From Paulinella micropora (lineage: Eukaryota; Cercozoa; Imbricatea; Euglyphida; Paulinellidae), in the NCBI GenBank assembly GCA_019918135.1, contig WBZZ01005947.1, positions 238,501 through 302,500 of the forward strand: DNA of 64,000 bases, in the 5' to 3' direction. Both the position numbers and the translations under genes were made by a program. The notes beneath the pieces were generated by a model. That model saw only the letters and a list, made by a program, of their open reading frames with translations. It was not told the DNA's origin and did not search any database. Shown in pieces: positions 18,188 to 27,164 of this stretch (its first letter is position 1; each line of letters begins with the position of its first letter).

Positions 18188-19852
18188 ATGTCCAGCGCAC
18201 GTTTTTATTGGTATTGTGAAGAAAGCAATTGGCCCCCGGGGGCCCTAGCGGTACCATGCGGCGGGTCTGGCCCGCCAGACGGCGCAACCATCGTCACGAT
18301 TGCACCAACACACGCAACGACCGCAGCTGAAATCGAAGAAAGGCTGTGCGCTGCACAGCCTTATTACGGCTGGAAATGGCAGGCTGGGCTGGACGCGGCG
18401 CCGACCCGGACGCCCGTAAAAGTGGTCCCTGGCCCCAACATGCACTACCCCGTCAAGCAGCTAAAGGACCTGTTATGGCCGACAGCGGAAAGGCCGCGCA
18501 AACACCATCAGCGGAGCATCCTAGACAGCCCAAGCAACAGCCCGAGCAGCCCTGCTAGCGCAAGCCAAGCGATTCCCTTTGACTATATTCCCCTCGGGGC
18601 TTCGTTGTCGCTTGACGACGTTAGCAGCGAGGCAGAGAGTGAAAGTGTGACCGAGACCGAAGAGGCCGAGAGCGAGAACGAGGCTCCGACGGAGCCGACG
18701 TCTCTGTCGGGAAAGAGGAAACGGCCGAGCCCCTCCCTGCCCCCGGCCGCGTCCCCCGCAGGAGGCTTCGGGCAGAGGCCTGAAGAGCGGCTCGTGGAAG
18801 AAGAGCTAAAGCTGCTGCAGATAAGCCATGATCCCCTGTTTGAGAAGGGCAGACAGTTGATCGTGTACCACGATAACAAAAGTCCCGGCAGCCGCGCCCT
18901 GTACAGCTCACTGAGCCGCTATCTAGCTCCCGGCAAGTGTCGCGAATTCCGGGGGGCGTCGTCGTCGTCGTCGGGGGAGTGCGAGGGCGGACAGCCAGGC
19001 GCCGCCACCTACGTAATATACGCCGGCAGCAAGAGCGAGCTTGTGGACATCCTAAACAGCGTTATGCCGGCCAAAGACGGGAAGCGGGAACAAAACACGT
19101 GTGGTTTGGCGTTGGTAGGGCTGTCCTTCGACATGATTCGCTTCCTCCGCATAGCTATGCAAGGTAAGGGTATTACTAACTCACACTTCTACGACCGCAC
19201 CTTCACGTGGTACAGCCGGTCCAAGCGCGGGCTCGCCGACCATTACCACGTGTTCAGACAAGCGGTCGACAGCTACGACACCCTGCACGGACCCAAGAAA
19301 AGAAAAAAGCAAGCGCAGAAGCAGGCGCCGGCCCTGATCCCACCAAGAAAGCCAGAAGAAAAAAGGCACGACCGGCACCTGCAGCGCGTGCAAGCTGCAT
19401 TAGAACTACTGGCAGCGGACCCCTCCAACCGCCTGTTCGAAAAGTCAAGAAATCTGGTTGTTTATTCCGGCGAGCCCCCCAGCCCCGCCGGCGATTTCTT
19501 GTCTGATTATCTTAGACAACTAATGCCGCGTCAATGTCGAGAGTTTAAAAAGGTGGTCGAGGGAGTGGACAACCCCGGCCTCCGCAATACCTACGTACTG
19601 CACGCAACTACTGCTAGGAACCTAGCAAGAATTCTGGACTTAATACTACCGCCGGGCAATATAAAGCAAGAGAGCAGCCTGTGTGGCTTGGTGTTAGTAG
19701 GTTTGTCCAAACCTTTAATTCAACACCTCTCGGTCGAGCTCCCTGCAAGCAGAAACAGGACATATTACGAGCACGCACTCACGTGGTACACCGATTCTCA
19801 AAACGGGTTGTGTGGCCAAACCCATTTACTTAAACAAGCGATCGTTTTCTAG
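18188..19852 (+). CDS. Protein with a tandemly duplicated unknown domain, 554 residues
   Basis: Intact frame, ATG at 18188 (MSSARFYWYC), TAG at 19850-19852. An N-terminal ~130-residue part is followed by an acidic Ser/Glu-rich linker and a basic stretch (GKRKRPSPS). Then come two copies of one ~150-residue domain. Copy 1 starts near DPLFEKGRQLIVYHD and ends near FRQAV; copy 2 starts near NRLFEKSRNLVVYSG and runs to the C-terminus. Matching landmarks in both are LFEK.R.L.VY, KCREF/QCREF, TYV, CGLxLVGLS, TWY and a final helix. A KKRKKQ basic linker joins them and may be a nuclear signal. No known family was recognised. The two copies are diverged, so the duplication is old. It is convergent with the gene at 19931. 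Confidence 0.7.
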   Translation: MSSARFYWYCEESNWPPGALAVPCGGSGPPDGATIVTIAPTHATTAAEIEERLCAAQPYYGWKWQAGLDAAPTRTPVKVVPGPNMHYPVKQLKDLLWPTAERPRKHHQRSILDSPSNSPSSPASASQAIPFDYIPLGASLSLDDVSSEAESESVTETEEAESENEAPTEPTSLSGKRKRPSPSLPPAASPAGGFGQRPEERLVEEELKLLQISHDPLFEKGRQLIVYHDNKSPGSRALYSSLSRYLAPGKCREFRGASSSSSGECEGGQPGAATYVIYAGSKSELVDILNSVMPAKDGKREQNTCGLALVGLSFDMIRFLRIAMQGKGITNSHFYDRTFTWYSRSKRGLADHYHVFRQAVDSYDTLHGPKKRKKQAQKQAPALIPPRKPEEKRHDRHLQRVQAALELLAADPSNRLFEKSRNLVVYSGEPPSPAGDFLSDYLRQLMPRQCREFKKVVEGVDNPGLRNTYVLHATTARNLARILDLILPPGNIKQESSLCGLVLVGLSKPLIQHLSVELPASRNRTYYEHALTWYTDSQNGLCGQTHLLKQAIVF

Positions 19853-19892
19853 CGACCCAAAGCTAGGTTTTGACAGCGATCTTCTCTTTTTT

Positions 19893-19898
19893 TTTAAT
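19893..19898 (-). terminator. ATTAAA polyadenylation signal (minus strand)
   Basis: Read on the minus strand, ATTAAA lies about 35 bases after the stop of the gene ending at 19931, in the 78-base gap between convergent genes. Confidence 0.45.
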
Positions 19899-19930
19899 CA
19901 TAACAAAAAATTTACTTTGTGTTTTTTCTT

Positions 19931-20347
19931 TCATTCGACACCCGGCGTCGTCGACTGCAAGGTCGCGGCTTCTTCTTTCTGGGGAGGCCGCGCGGGCTCT
20001 TGGACGGGCTCTTCCGCTCGTGCGCCTTCTCCCACCGGCGTGCTGCCGCTGGTGCTGCCGCTGGTGCTGCCGCTGTTGCTGCCGCTGGTGCTGCCGCTGG
20101 AGCTGCCGCTGGTGCTGCCGCTGGAGGGGGGGGAGGCTTTCTTCTCCGGGGCTGGCTTGCTCACCTGTGCCTTAGTCTCGTGGCTCGTCGGCTCCTCCGC
20201 GGCTGGCTCCCCCGCGACTTGCGCCTCCTCGGCCGTGGGGGGGTTTCCTTGTGGCGGGTTCCCTTGCTCTCCGGGCTGGCTCCGTTTTGAGCTTTTTGAA
20301 ACAGGTGCCGCTGCTAGTCGTCGTCGGGGGCGTTCGTGCTGGGGCAT
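19931..20347 (-). CDS. Disordered Gly-Ser-Thr repeat protein, 138 residues
   Basis: ATG at 20347 (MPQHERPRRRLAAAP), TGA at 19931. A basic N-terminus is followed by Pro/Glu/Gln-rich sequence, then about seven SGSTSGS-type units encoded by a repeating AGC-GGC-ACC pattern near 20040-20130, then a Glu/Pro-rich tail. The product is predicted to be entirely disordered. The plus strand of the same repeat codes for Leu/Val/Pro repeats and is treated as shadow. Such GS-rich proteins often act as flexible linkers or as glycosylated surface or tegument-like proteins; nothing here decides. Repeat number may vary between isolates. Confidence 0.5.
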   Translation of the reverse strand: MPQHERPRRRLAAAPVSKSSKRSQPGEQGNPPQGNPPTAEEAQVAGEPAAEEPTSHETKAQVSKPAPEKKASPPSSGSTSGSSSGSTSGSNSGSTSGSTSGSTPVGEGARAEEPVQEPARPPQKEEAATLQSTTPGVE

Positions 20348-20459
20348 TTGTTGGTAGCTGTGTTTTAAAAGTCGAGCGGGGGGAGAGGGGTTGAGGATAA
20401 AAAGTCGGTGGGGATAAAGTACAGAAAAACACGCTGCTCTTTTTTTGTTGGAACAAGAC

Positions 20460-20560
20460 ACCCCCCGGGGGGGTGCCCCCCCCCCCCCTCCCCCCGGGCG
20501 TGCAAAGAGGAGAGGGGGCGAGGCAAAGGGGGGGGTGCCCCCCCCTCTCCCCCTTCTTAC
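20460..20560. other. Low-complexity G/C-run spacer
   Basis: Several C7-C9 and G6-G8 runs placed close together and able to pair with each other; spacer between divergent genes. No gene seen. Confidence 0.6.
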
Positions 20561-20646
20561 TTACGTCCGCATATAAACAACACTATACGACGCCAGGATT
20601 TTCTCCCTTTGGCGCCCCCCCCCCTTCTTTCCGCAGGACACCCCGC

Positions 20647-22101
20647 ATGTTCGACGCGAAGGCGGGCGATTCTCTGCCCTGCTAAGTGATGTTGACTCCA
20701 AAGTGAAATTTTTCGAGACAGGCAAAAACATCGCCCTGAAGTTGCTGGCGTCGCTAGAAAAGCTACACGTACTGTCGGCCAGCGAAAACTGCGGCGCTTT
20801 GCTTTCTCTTGCTAGCATTGGCTGTAGAGCAACAACCTCTAAAGAATGCCCATGCTGGTCCTGTCGCTTGTTAACCAGGTACCCTTGCAAGCTTGAAAAG
20901 CCATGCGATTGCTTGGTATGCATGCAATACTCGGATTTTGGGGGGGTAACAGAGAGGCCCAAGCGAAAGGAATGTTGGTCCGGGCAGCCCTCCTGCAACT
21001 GCTACCGCTGCCTGACCTCTAAGGTCTGGGGAGACCCGGGGTGCGCGGCGCTGAGCTCCTTTTCGGCGCGTGGGGACCATAGTGTTGCGATTGCTCGAAG
21101 AAGATTACACCTCTATGTATTGCCAGCCGGAGACATTTCAGCAGAAGAGAATCTGGCTAGGGTCTCCTTTGGCACACGCCCCCGCCCTCCCCGTGCTCCC
21201 CTGGGACACCACCTGGGCCTTTGGCAACCCCCCGGCGAGTGGAGAGAAGAGGGGTCGGGACTACGCTGCGATTGGTCTTGATCTGGGCTCTTGGTCAGTT
21301 GCCAAATTATGGAGCGAAGCCGGGTGGGAAGAGCTGTGCGCCAGGGCGTCTGTCTCACGCAATCGGTTGCTCCCCTTGTTATGCGGGCTTGGGTGCGAAG
21401 ACTTTTGGGAATGGACGGGCGGTGAGTCCCAGGATCCGCCCGTTGATCGTCGGGTTTGCATAAAAGCCCTCCTGTCGTGTCCGTTAGCCACAGACTGCAA
21501 CTGTACATTGTGCTTGCGGTATTGGTACAAGGGTGCCGTTATCATGTCCGTGGGGGATGATAGACAAGCAAGGGAGTGGAAGTTCGAGGACTTCCGCTCG
21601 GTGGTTGTGACAAATCAGCTGAGGTTAATGCGCAAATACTTTTGCCGCAGCGCTTGGTGGTCATTGCCAGTGCGAGACAGAAAGAATCAGATTCTTGCGG
21701 AGCTTCGTCCGGTGGAGCATTGGCGGTACCTTGGCTACTACGAAACGGGACGGCGCCTCGAGCAGCTACGAGAGCGGGCGAGACAGCCCCCCGAGGAAAT
21801 CGATCTTGAAGCTATTTCTGAAGAAAGTCTAGGTGGGTCTCCGTTGCTGGGCTTTAAATTTGTACAGACGAATACGAGGGGCTCTCGGGAGTTTATCCAG
21901 TTCTACCGCCTCGTGTGGTGTGGCTTGAATAGGAATCTACTACATGAGGCTCTGCACCAGAGCGAGCGTTTAGCCTACCCGGCGCCGGAAGCTATTCAGG
22001 TGGAGTATCTCGACGCGCACGCCCTTTGGGAGGTGCAGAACGCTACGGTCGCGAGGGGTGATGTAGTACTGCGGATGATAACGCACGGCGAGCGTTCCTG
22101 A
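20647..22101 (+). CDS. Cys-rich protein with repeated CxCxxC motifs, frameshifts
   Basis: The likely start is the ATG at 20647 (MFDA), with a frameshift within the first ~10 codons. The text is then open to about 21065, where a second shift leads into the long frame ending at TGA 22099-22101, about 480 residues in all. Four short motifs of the form CxCxxC occur: ECPCWSC, PCDCLVC, SCNCYRC and, after the second shift, DCNCTLC. The first three are within ~100 residues. The pattern suggests metal-binding knuckles, but no known zinc-finger class fits. The C-terminal half is alpha/beta with many Trp, Arg and Tyr and contains a GSREFIQFYRLVWCGL segment. Function unknown. It is followed 31 bases later by the protease-like gene. 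Confidence 0.55.
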
Positions 22102-22132
22102 AGAAGAAGCTAAGGTTATTGATTGTCTGGCC

Positions 22133-22753
22133 ATGCAAGCTCTTTGCCACGAAGAAGCAGTGGACGGATGGAGAAGCCAGGCTGCAAAGAAAATCCAAGA
22201 ACAAATTCCAGCACATCAAGATTCGGGGTTTTTCTTGTCTGGAATCAACGATGGGTTTGGGGGAGGCATTTTGGAGCGTACTGGTTATGGAATGAATGCT
22301 GGAGCACATTGGAGCACCATGATATTGGTTCCTCAGCAGAAGAGAACCACTCTGCTGGTCATAAACACTCTGCGGGAATCTTCCCAGATCAGCCAGGCGT
22401 TGGTGGCCGCTGCTATCCGTGTGAGAAACAACCTGCAGGGGATACTGGCGTTGGGCCAGGGCGGAGGAGTTGAAATCCAGCTCAAGGTTATGCATTGCTG
22501 CGAACAACGCGAGGGCTGGGAATGCGCTTACCAGTCCTCTGCTATTGCTGCATATCTCCTGCTAGAACCTCGGCGAGTACATCTTAACCTCGCTCTCCAC
22601 CCGCAGGCAAATTTGAATACGATCGCAGCACGGTTAACAAAGAAAATCGGCGACGCAGACATTGGGCCTACTTTCCGTGCTTGCATACTTGCGTCCCTGC
22701 TGAAGAAGCAGGGGACAAGAGAAGCGATAGATGCAGGCCAAATAACACACTAG
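22133..22753 (+). CDS. Ulp1/adenain-like cysteine protease candidate, 206 residues
   Basis: Intact frame, ATG at 22133 (MQALCHEEAVDGW), TAG at 22751-22753. The order of motifs fits clan CE proteases (peptidase C48/C5). His59-Trp60 (AGAHWSTMILVP) is followed by a strand LLVINTL, where the acidic catalytic residue is normally found but Asn78 stands here. Then comes Gln125 followed six residues later by Cys131 (EQREGWECAYQ), as in the oxyanion Gln and nucleophile Cys, and then a helix SAIAAYLLL. Such proteases mature virion proteins or remove ubiquitin-like tags. The Asn in the acid position is found in some active relatives, so loss of activity is not certain. It lies just after the Cys-rich gene and before an AATAAA at 22896. 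Confidence 0.55.
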   Translation: MQALCHEEAVDGWRSQAAKKIQEQIPAHQDSGFFLSGINDGFGGGILERTGYGMNAGAHWSTMILVPQQKRTTLLVINTLRESSQISQALVAAAIRVRNNLQGILALGQGGGVEIQLKVMHCCEQREGWECAYQSSAIAAYLLLEPRRVHLNLALHPQANLNTIAARLTKKIGDADIGPTFRACILASLLKKQGTREAIDAGQITH

Positions 22754-22895
22754 AGACGAAAGGAGAGGAGGGGGGGCGGGGGGAAAGAGGAAGGCACGAC
22801 AAGGAAGAAGAGGGAGCAAGAAAGCAGGGGAGGGAGAGAGGGAGCAGGGGGAGAGGGGAAGAGGTAGTTTTTCGTCGTTTTGTCAAGGGTGCCTT

Positions 22896-22901
22896 AATAA
22901 A
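22896..22901 (+). terminator. AATAAA polyadenylation signal
   Basis: AATAAA about 140 bases after the protease-like gene and 24 bases before the glycoprotein ATG. Confidence 0.5.
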
Positions 22902-22924
22902 AAACTAAGAAGCTAAAAAGACGG

Positions 22925-25922
22925 ATGCAGTGGCTCTGGGCCCTGCCTGTTAGTATTGTCGTAAGCTTGGCAGATCAGCTCGGGGGGCTAACTAGCAAGG
23001 TCTCCTGGCGCGTGAACCTCAACTTGACGACCTACAGTGGGTGGTGGAGAGGGTTCGCCACAGTCCCGTTAGGCAGCAACAATTACTGCCGCGAATGGCT
23101 GCCCAACGCAACAGGCCTGGACGGCCTGCTGCGGATTAGGCAGTTGGTGTGGTGTAGCTCCAACCCGCAGGTGCTGTATGGCGACGCGTGCCCCGTGCCC
23201 AGGTCCGACGTGGAGGCGTACTCTCTGATGTGCTCGCCGCTGGACCTGCGGCAGCTGCAGGACGAGCGGCCGAACCCACTGGGCTGGAGGCTAGGGCCGG
23301 CGGGCCGCCGGCGCGACTCGGCATGGGACTGGCTCGCCACGGACGTGGAGCTGATCGCCAGGCGCTTCCTGACTCCCAACCTGACCCGCCTCGAACAACT
23401 GTTCACGGCCCGCCCGGGCCAGGCACTGGCGCTGGCCGCCTGGGGGATGGGTGCAGTGCTGGAACAAAGCGGCAGGCAGAACTGGTTCGCGGTCGTGTGC
23501 GGCCTGGAACCTTCGCCCCCCTCCTCGGCCGCGGGGTTGCCCGCGTGGCGCTACTGCTGTCACAATTACAGCAACGTCAACGTGTCCACGCTCGCGGCCA
23601 CCCACACTGTGGAGTGCCTGGACGTACCGCCCAGGCTGCTCCTGAGCGGCAGCAGCGATCCCACAGGGCCCGAGCCCTGCGAAGCCGCGCGTTCGGCCAT
23701 CGTACTGTGCAGCAACGCGCACGCCCCGCAGCCCTGGCTGGTAAACTCCGTGCCCGACGCCTCGGCCGCCGGCAGGCTCTGCAGCGTGTACTGTCGCTGG
23801 CCGTGCCGCGGAGAGCTGCCGAGCTACGCGAGCTGCGCCGGCACCGGCGAGGGGGCTTGGACGGAGCCGCGCACAGCGTGCCCGGACAGCGGCATGCTGC
23901 GGCTGCGCTCCTGCGACCGGAGCCTGCACGACACGCGCTATTCCCCCTGCAGGCCCTACGAGCTAGCGCTGGCCAGGCCCGCGGGCTCGTGCGCGGCCTG
24001 CGCCGGAGCAGAATTCTGTGCGGCCGGAGAACTGGGCTGCCAGTTCGACCGCTGCCGCTGCTGGCAGAACGAGGGGGGCGCCGCGGGCTGCTGCCCGCGG
24101 CACAGCTTTTGCCACGGCCGGGGCCAGCTGTGCGAGCGCGGGCGCTGGCCGGCCGCGCTCGCGGGCGGCGCCGAACAGAGCTGGCTGGCGGAGCGGCCGT
24201 ACGCCGTGTGCCTGTGCGACGAGGGCTTCATGGGCGAGCGCTGCGAGGAGCCAGTGCCGTCCGACACGAGCTGCCACCTGTCGGCCCGCACGCGCGCGCT
24301 CAGCGCCAACGCGCCCTGGAGCCTGCCGTCCCGCAGCCCCAGCCGCTCACCCTCGCGGTCGCGCACGACGACGGCTACCCCCAGCCGCTCACCGACGAGC
24401 TCGCAGTCCGTCTCGGTCTCTCGGTCCCGCCCCCCCCCCAACGTGGGTCTTCAAAGACAACGTCAAGGGTCTGTGTATGTGCGCCACGACCGAACAATGG
24501 CACACTTGCGCCGGTGACCAGGCGTGGTTCGACGCCTGCGCTTTTGTACAAACTAGCAGCAAGCTGCTCCTGCGGGCCGCCGACCCCGGATCCGGCAACT
24601 ACCTGCAGGAGTACATCTCAAGCCATCCAGGCATGTACGGCACCACGGTAAACGGTGAGGAACTGGCCATCTGCGCCTCAGACGCCAGAAGCATATACAC
24701 GTCTATGGTCTGGAGCAACATAAACTCGTGGAACAACAGCACCAGAAGCCGTTGGGACTTTGCAGGGAGCGGGCCCAGCATCAAATTGTCACAACAGCTA
24801 AAGTGCGCTACAGGTGGGAGCTCGACTTTTACTTGGTGTATTTTGCAACCTGTGGGCAACAACAACCCGATCCTGTCCTGGTGGGAACAAAAAGGAATCT
24901 GCGCCGAGCTGCAACCCCTGACGCGCGGCGCCGCGGTTTCTAGTTCGCCCTCGATCTCGCCTACACGCAGCGCCTCGCGCGCACCCTCGCCGCCGCCCTC
25001 CCCCGCGCCCCTGGCCTACGAAGTGCGCTACGGGCCCGTCTACCTGGTGGTCTCGGTTTTCCTCACCAACTTGCAACAGGACCAAGAAGAGCTGTGGTGG
25101 CTCCGGGCGCAGGGGCGGGGGACCACTACGCTCACGGTATTTCAGACTACCGCCGCTCTGGACCCACGCGCCAGCGCCGCCGGCCTGGATGACCTGTCCA
25201 TGCTGGCTACTCTGGAGCCGCACGCAGATCGCGTCCGCTACTCCGTCACGTTCTACAACGAGACCACGCCCTACCATTGGCAGAGCGTGCCCGTGGTTAA
25301 CGGCAACCGCAGCGGCTGGCGGTTCGAATCCCATCCGCTCGGCCTGGAGCCCTTAGGTTCTGTGAAGTGGTTCACGTTGCGTCGGGTGTCGTTCCCGAAG
25401 CCGCGCTGGGTGCAGCCCGGCTATGCCGGGCCCCTGTACAATCTGGTGGCGCCGGACGATTTGCTGTGCGTGGCGGCCAGCAGCGCCAGCACGGCCCTGA
25501 GCCTGCAGAGCTGCGGCGACGACGGAACGGAGCTGTACGTGCTGACGCGGTACGCCAGCGCCACTCCGACCCGGACGCCCAGCCCGAGCCAGACGCCCAC
25601 GCGCAGCGCCACGCGCACTAGTACGCCTACCCCGACTCGAACGCCCAGCAGGAGCCGCACCCCCACCCCCAGCCCCTCCCGCAGCCTGGTGTACTTCTGG
25701 GCCCAGATAGGTCAGTCTTCCGCTAATTCCAAGACAATCGCTGCGCCATACACAGTAACGTGGTGTCCTTCGACTGTGACTAAGGCAAACTGGCGTTGGG
25801 ACTGCCCGACCTGCCCCGACGTCTTTACTATAATTTATGATCGTTCCTACATTCAGGCTAAGCGCACCGACGCGAACAGCGGGTGGGGGCTGGACCTGCA
25901 GTTCCAATGTACCAGGGATTAG
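22925..25922 (+). CDS. Large secreted EGF-containing glycoprotein with Ser/Pro/Arg/Thr linkers, one frameshift
   Basis: ATG at 22925 begins a signal peptide (MQWLWALPVSIVVSLA). A Cys-rich ectodomain follows with many Asn-X-Ser/Thr sites (NLT, NAT, NYS, NVS). Near 24090-24255 an EGF-like module ends in CLCDEGFMGERCE. Three long linkers built from SPSRS/TPTRTPS-type units lie at about 24310-24430, 24940-25010 and 25550-25690. They separate globular domains with repeated Cys and Trp, one with a ricin-like 'LCV...LQSC' pattern. The frame breaks in a run of nine C at about 24430, exactly in the first linker, and resumes in the other frame to TAG 25920-25922. No C-terminal membrane helix is seen, so the ~1000-residue product would be secreted or held by another protein. 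An attachment or surface role is inferred. Confidence 0.65.
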
Positions 25923-25941
25923 ACTTGTAAAAATATAAATT

Positions 25942-25949
25942 TTAATTAA
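25942..25949. terminator. TTAATTAA polyadenylation-like palindrome
   Basis: Provides ATTAAA about 20 bases after the glycoprotein stop. Confidence 0.5.
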
Positions 25950-26138
25950 AGAACAATCAAGATCGAGTGCGCACAATAGCCTTTCCCCTGCTCTTTGAGC
26001 ACCCCGGGCTCAGGGCGAGGGAGGGGGGGGGGGGAAGTTTCCTCTCCTTCTCTCTCCCCCCCCCCCCGTCAGCCTCGTGCTTATAAATGATGATAATAAA
26101 TAAAAATTAAACAAGAATCTTCGAGCGGGCCTGTGTCC

Positions 26139-26984
26139 ATGGAGCCGGCGCAAGCTAGCACGAACTGCTTGATCCACGTTCGGCAGCCCGGTGGCACGGG
26201 CCGTGCTGTTGGGGCGCCGGGGTGGGACGAACTGTGTTTGGAGGTGGAGCGCCTGCGCGCGTGGCAGCGGCAGCAAGAGGAGCGGCAGCAGCGACGGCAC
26301 TTGCCCGAACTGTACGTGCTGGACGCAGCACAATTCGGCCGGTTTGGCTGGACGAGCGACAGTGCCGCTTTCCAGTCGTGGCTAAACCTAGACGCACATC
26401 GGAAGAGTTGCGACAAGTACGTGCGCCCACCCCCCGACCCAGGAGCACATCCTGCCTCAGTGGACCGTGATGCAGTCGTTTGCTTTAAGCCTTCGGACGG
26501 GGGCTTGTGCTATTTGCGAGGAACACTCTTTGGGCAAGGCCCCGGCAGGGTGGCGAGTATCGCGCGCACACAACTCGCCGACATGCGCGTCGTTGAGGTG
26601 AGCAGTACTCTGCTGATCCTACCGCCGGAGGTCCGCCCGAGCCAGCTCTGGATCTATCGACTGTGTCGCAGACCCAAGTCCGCCAAATCCGGATTCTCTG
26701 CCTACGCCACGAGCGAAACTAAACTGTCGGGCTGGAGCACGCACCAGCAGCCTTACTCCTCCTTGTACAGAGACAGGTATGAAATTGAGCCCACCGGGGC
26801 CCTGAAGCTGGTCTGGGTGCTTATCTGCAACACGGAACAAGGGGAGCGCGCAATTCTGCAAAAACTACACGCCAGAGATAATGTAGGCATGTATGTGCGC
26901 TTCACCCAAAACGCTCCTAGCTGGCTCGCAGGCGATTTCAAAACATGCTCGCCCCCGCTAGCCCCGGCTGGCAGGACAGAGTAA
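26139..26984 (+). CDS. Uncharacterised protein, 281 residues
   Basis: Intact frame from the ATG at 26139 (MEPAQASTNCLIHV) to TAA at 26982-26984. Residues ~30-60 form an Arg/Gln-rich helix (VERLRAWQRQQEERQQRR). The rest looks alpha/beta with several Trp and Tyr. The C-terminal ~80 residues contain a strand-rich segment (LKLVWVLICNTEQGE). No motif, signal peptide or membrane helix was recognised. It lies between the glycoprotein and the seven-helix protein in the same orientation, each with its own low-complexity spacer. Confidence 0.6.
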   Translation: MEPAQASTNCLIHVRQPGGTGRAVGAPGWDELCLEVERLRAWQRQQEERQQRRHLPELYVLDAAQFGRFGWTSDSAAFQSWLNLDAHRKSCDKYVRPPPDPGAHPASVDRDAVVCFKPSDGGLCYLRGTLFGQGPGRVASIARTQLADMRVVEVSSTLLILPPEVRPSQLWIYRLCRRPKSAKSGFSAYATSETKLSGWSTHQQPYSSLYRDRYEIEPTGALKLVWVLICNTEQGERAILQKLHARDNVGMYVRFTQNAPSWLAGDFKTCSPPLAPAGRTE

Positions 26985-26989
26985 AAAGA

Positions 26990-27150
26990 GAAGGAAGAGG
27001 AAGAGAGAGGGGAGGGGGAGAGGAGGGAAGGAAAGCAAACAAGACGGGGCGCGGAGGAGGGGGGGGAGGGCGGGGCGGGGGAGCGGGAGGGGGCAGAAGC
27101 CCGCGCCGGGAGGTTTTCTTTTTTTTCTCTTGTTTTAAAAGAGGCGGTCT
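26990..27150. other. Purine-rich spacer
   Basis: An almost pure A/G stretch of ~120 bases with G8-G9 runs, between two co-directional genes. No gene seen. Confidence 0.6.
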
Positions 27151-27164
27151 TGGGGTTTGTGTGC

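Noticed and set aside
19812-20357. Leu/Val/Pro-repeat plus-strand proteins opposite the GS-repeat gene
   Set aside because: Shadow of a trinucleotide-like repeat; starts inside the previous gene and lacks an ATG of its own with protein-like sequence.
24300-25690. SR-type splicing factor, from the SPSRSPSRS stretches
   Set aside because: The stretches are linkers inside a secreted Cys-rich protein with a signal peptide, not an RS domain beside an RNA-binding domain.
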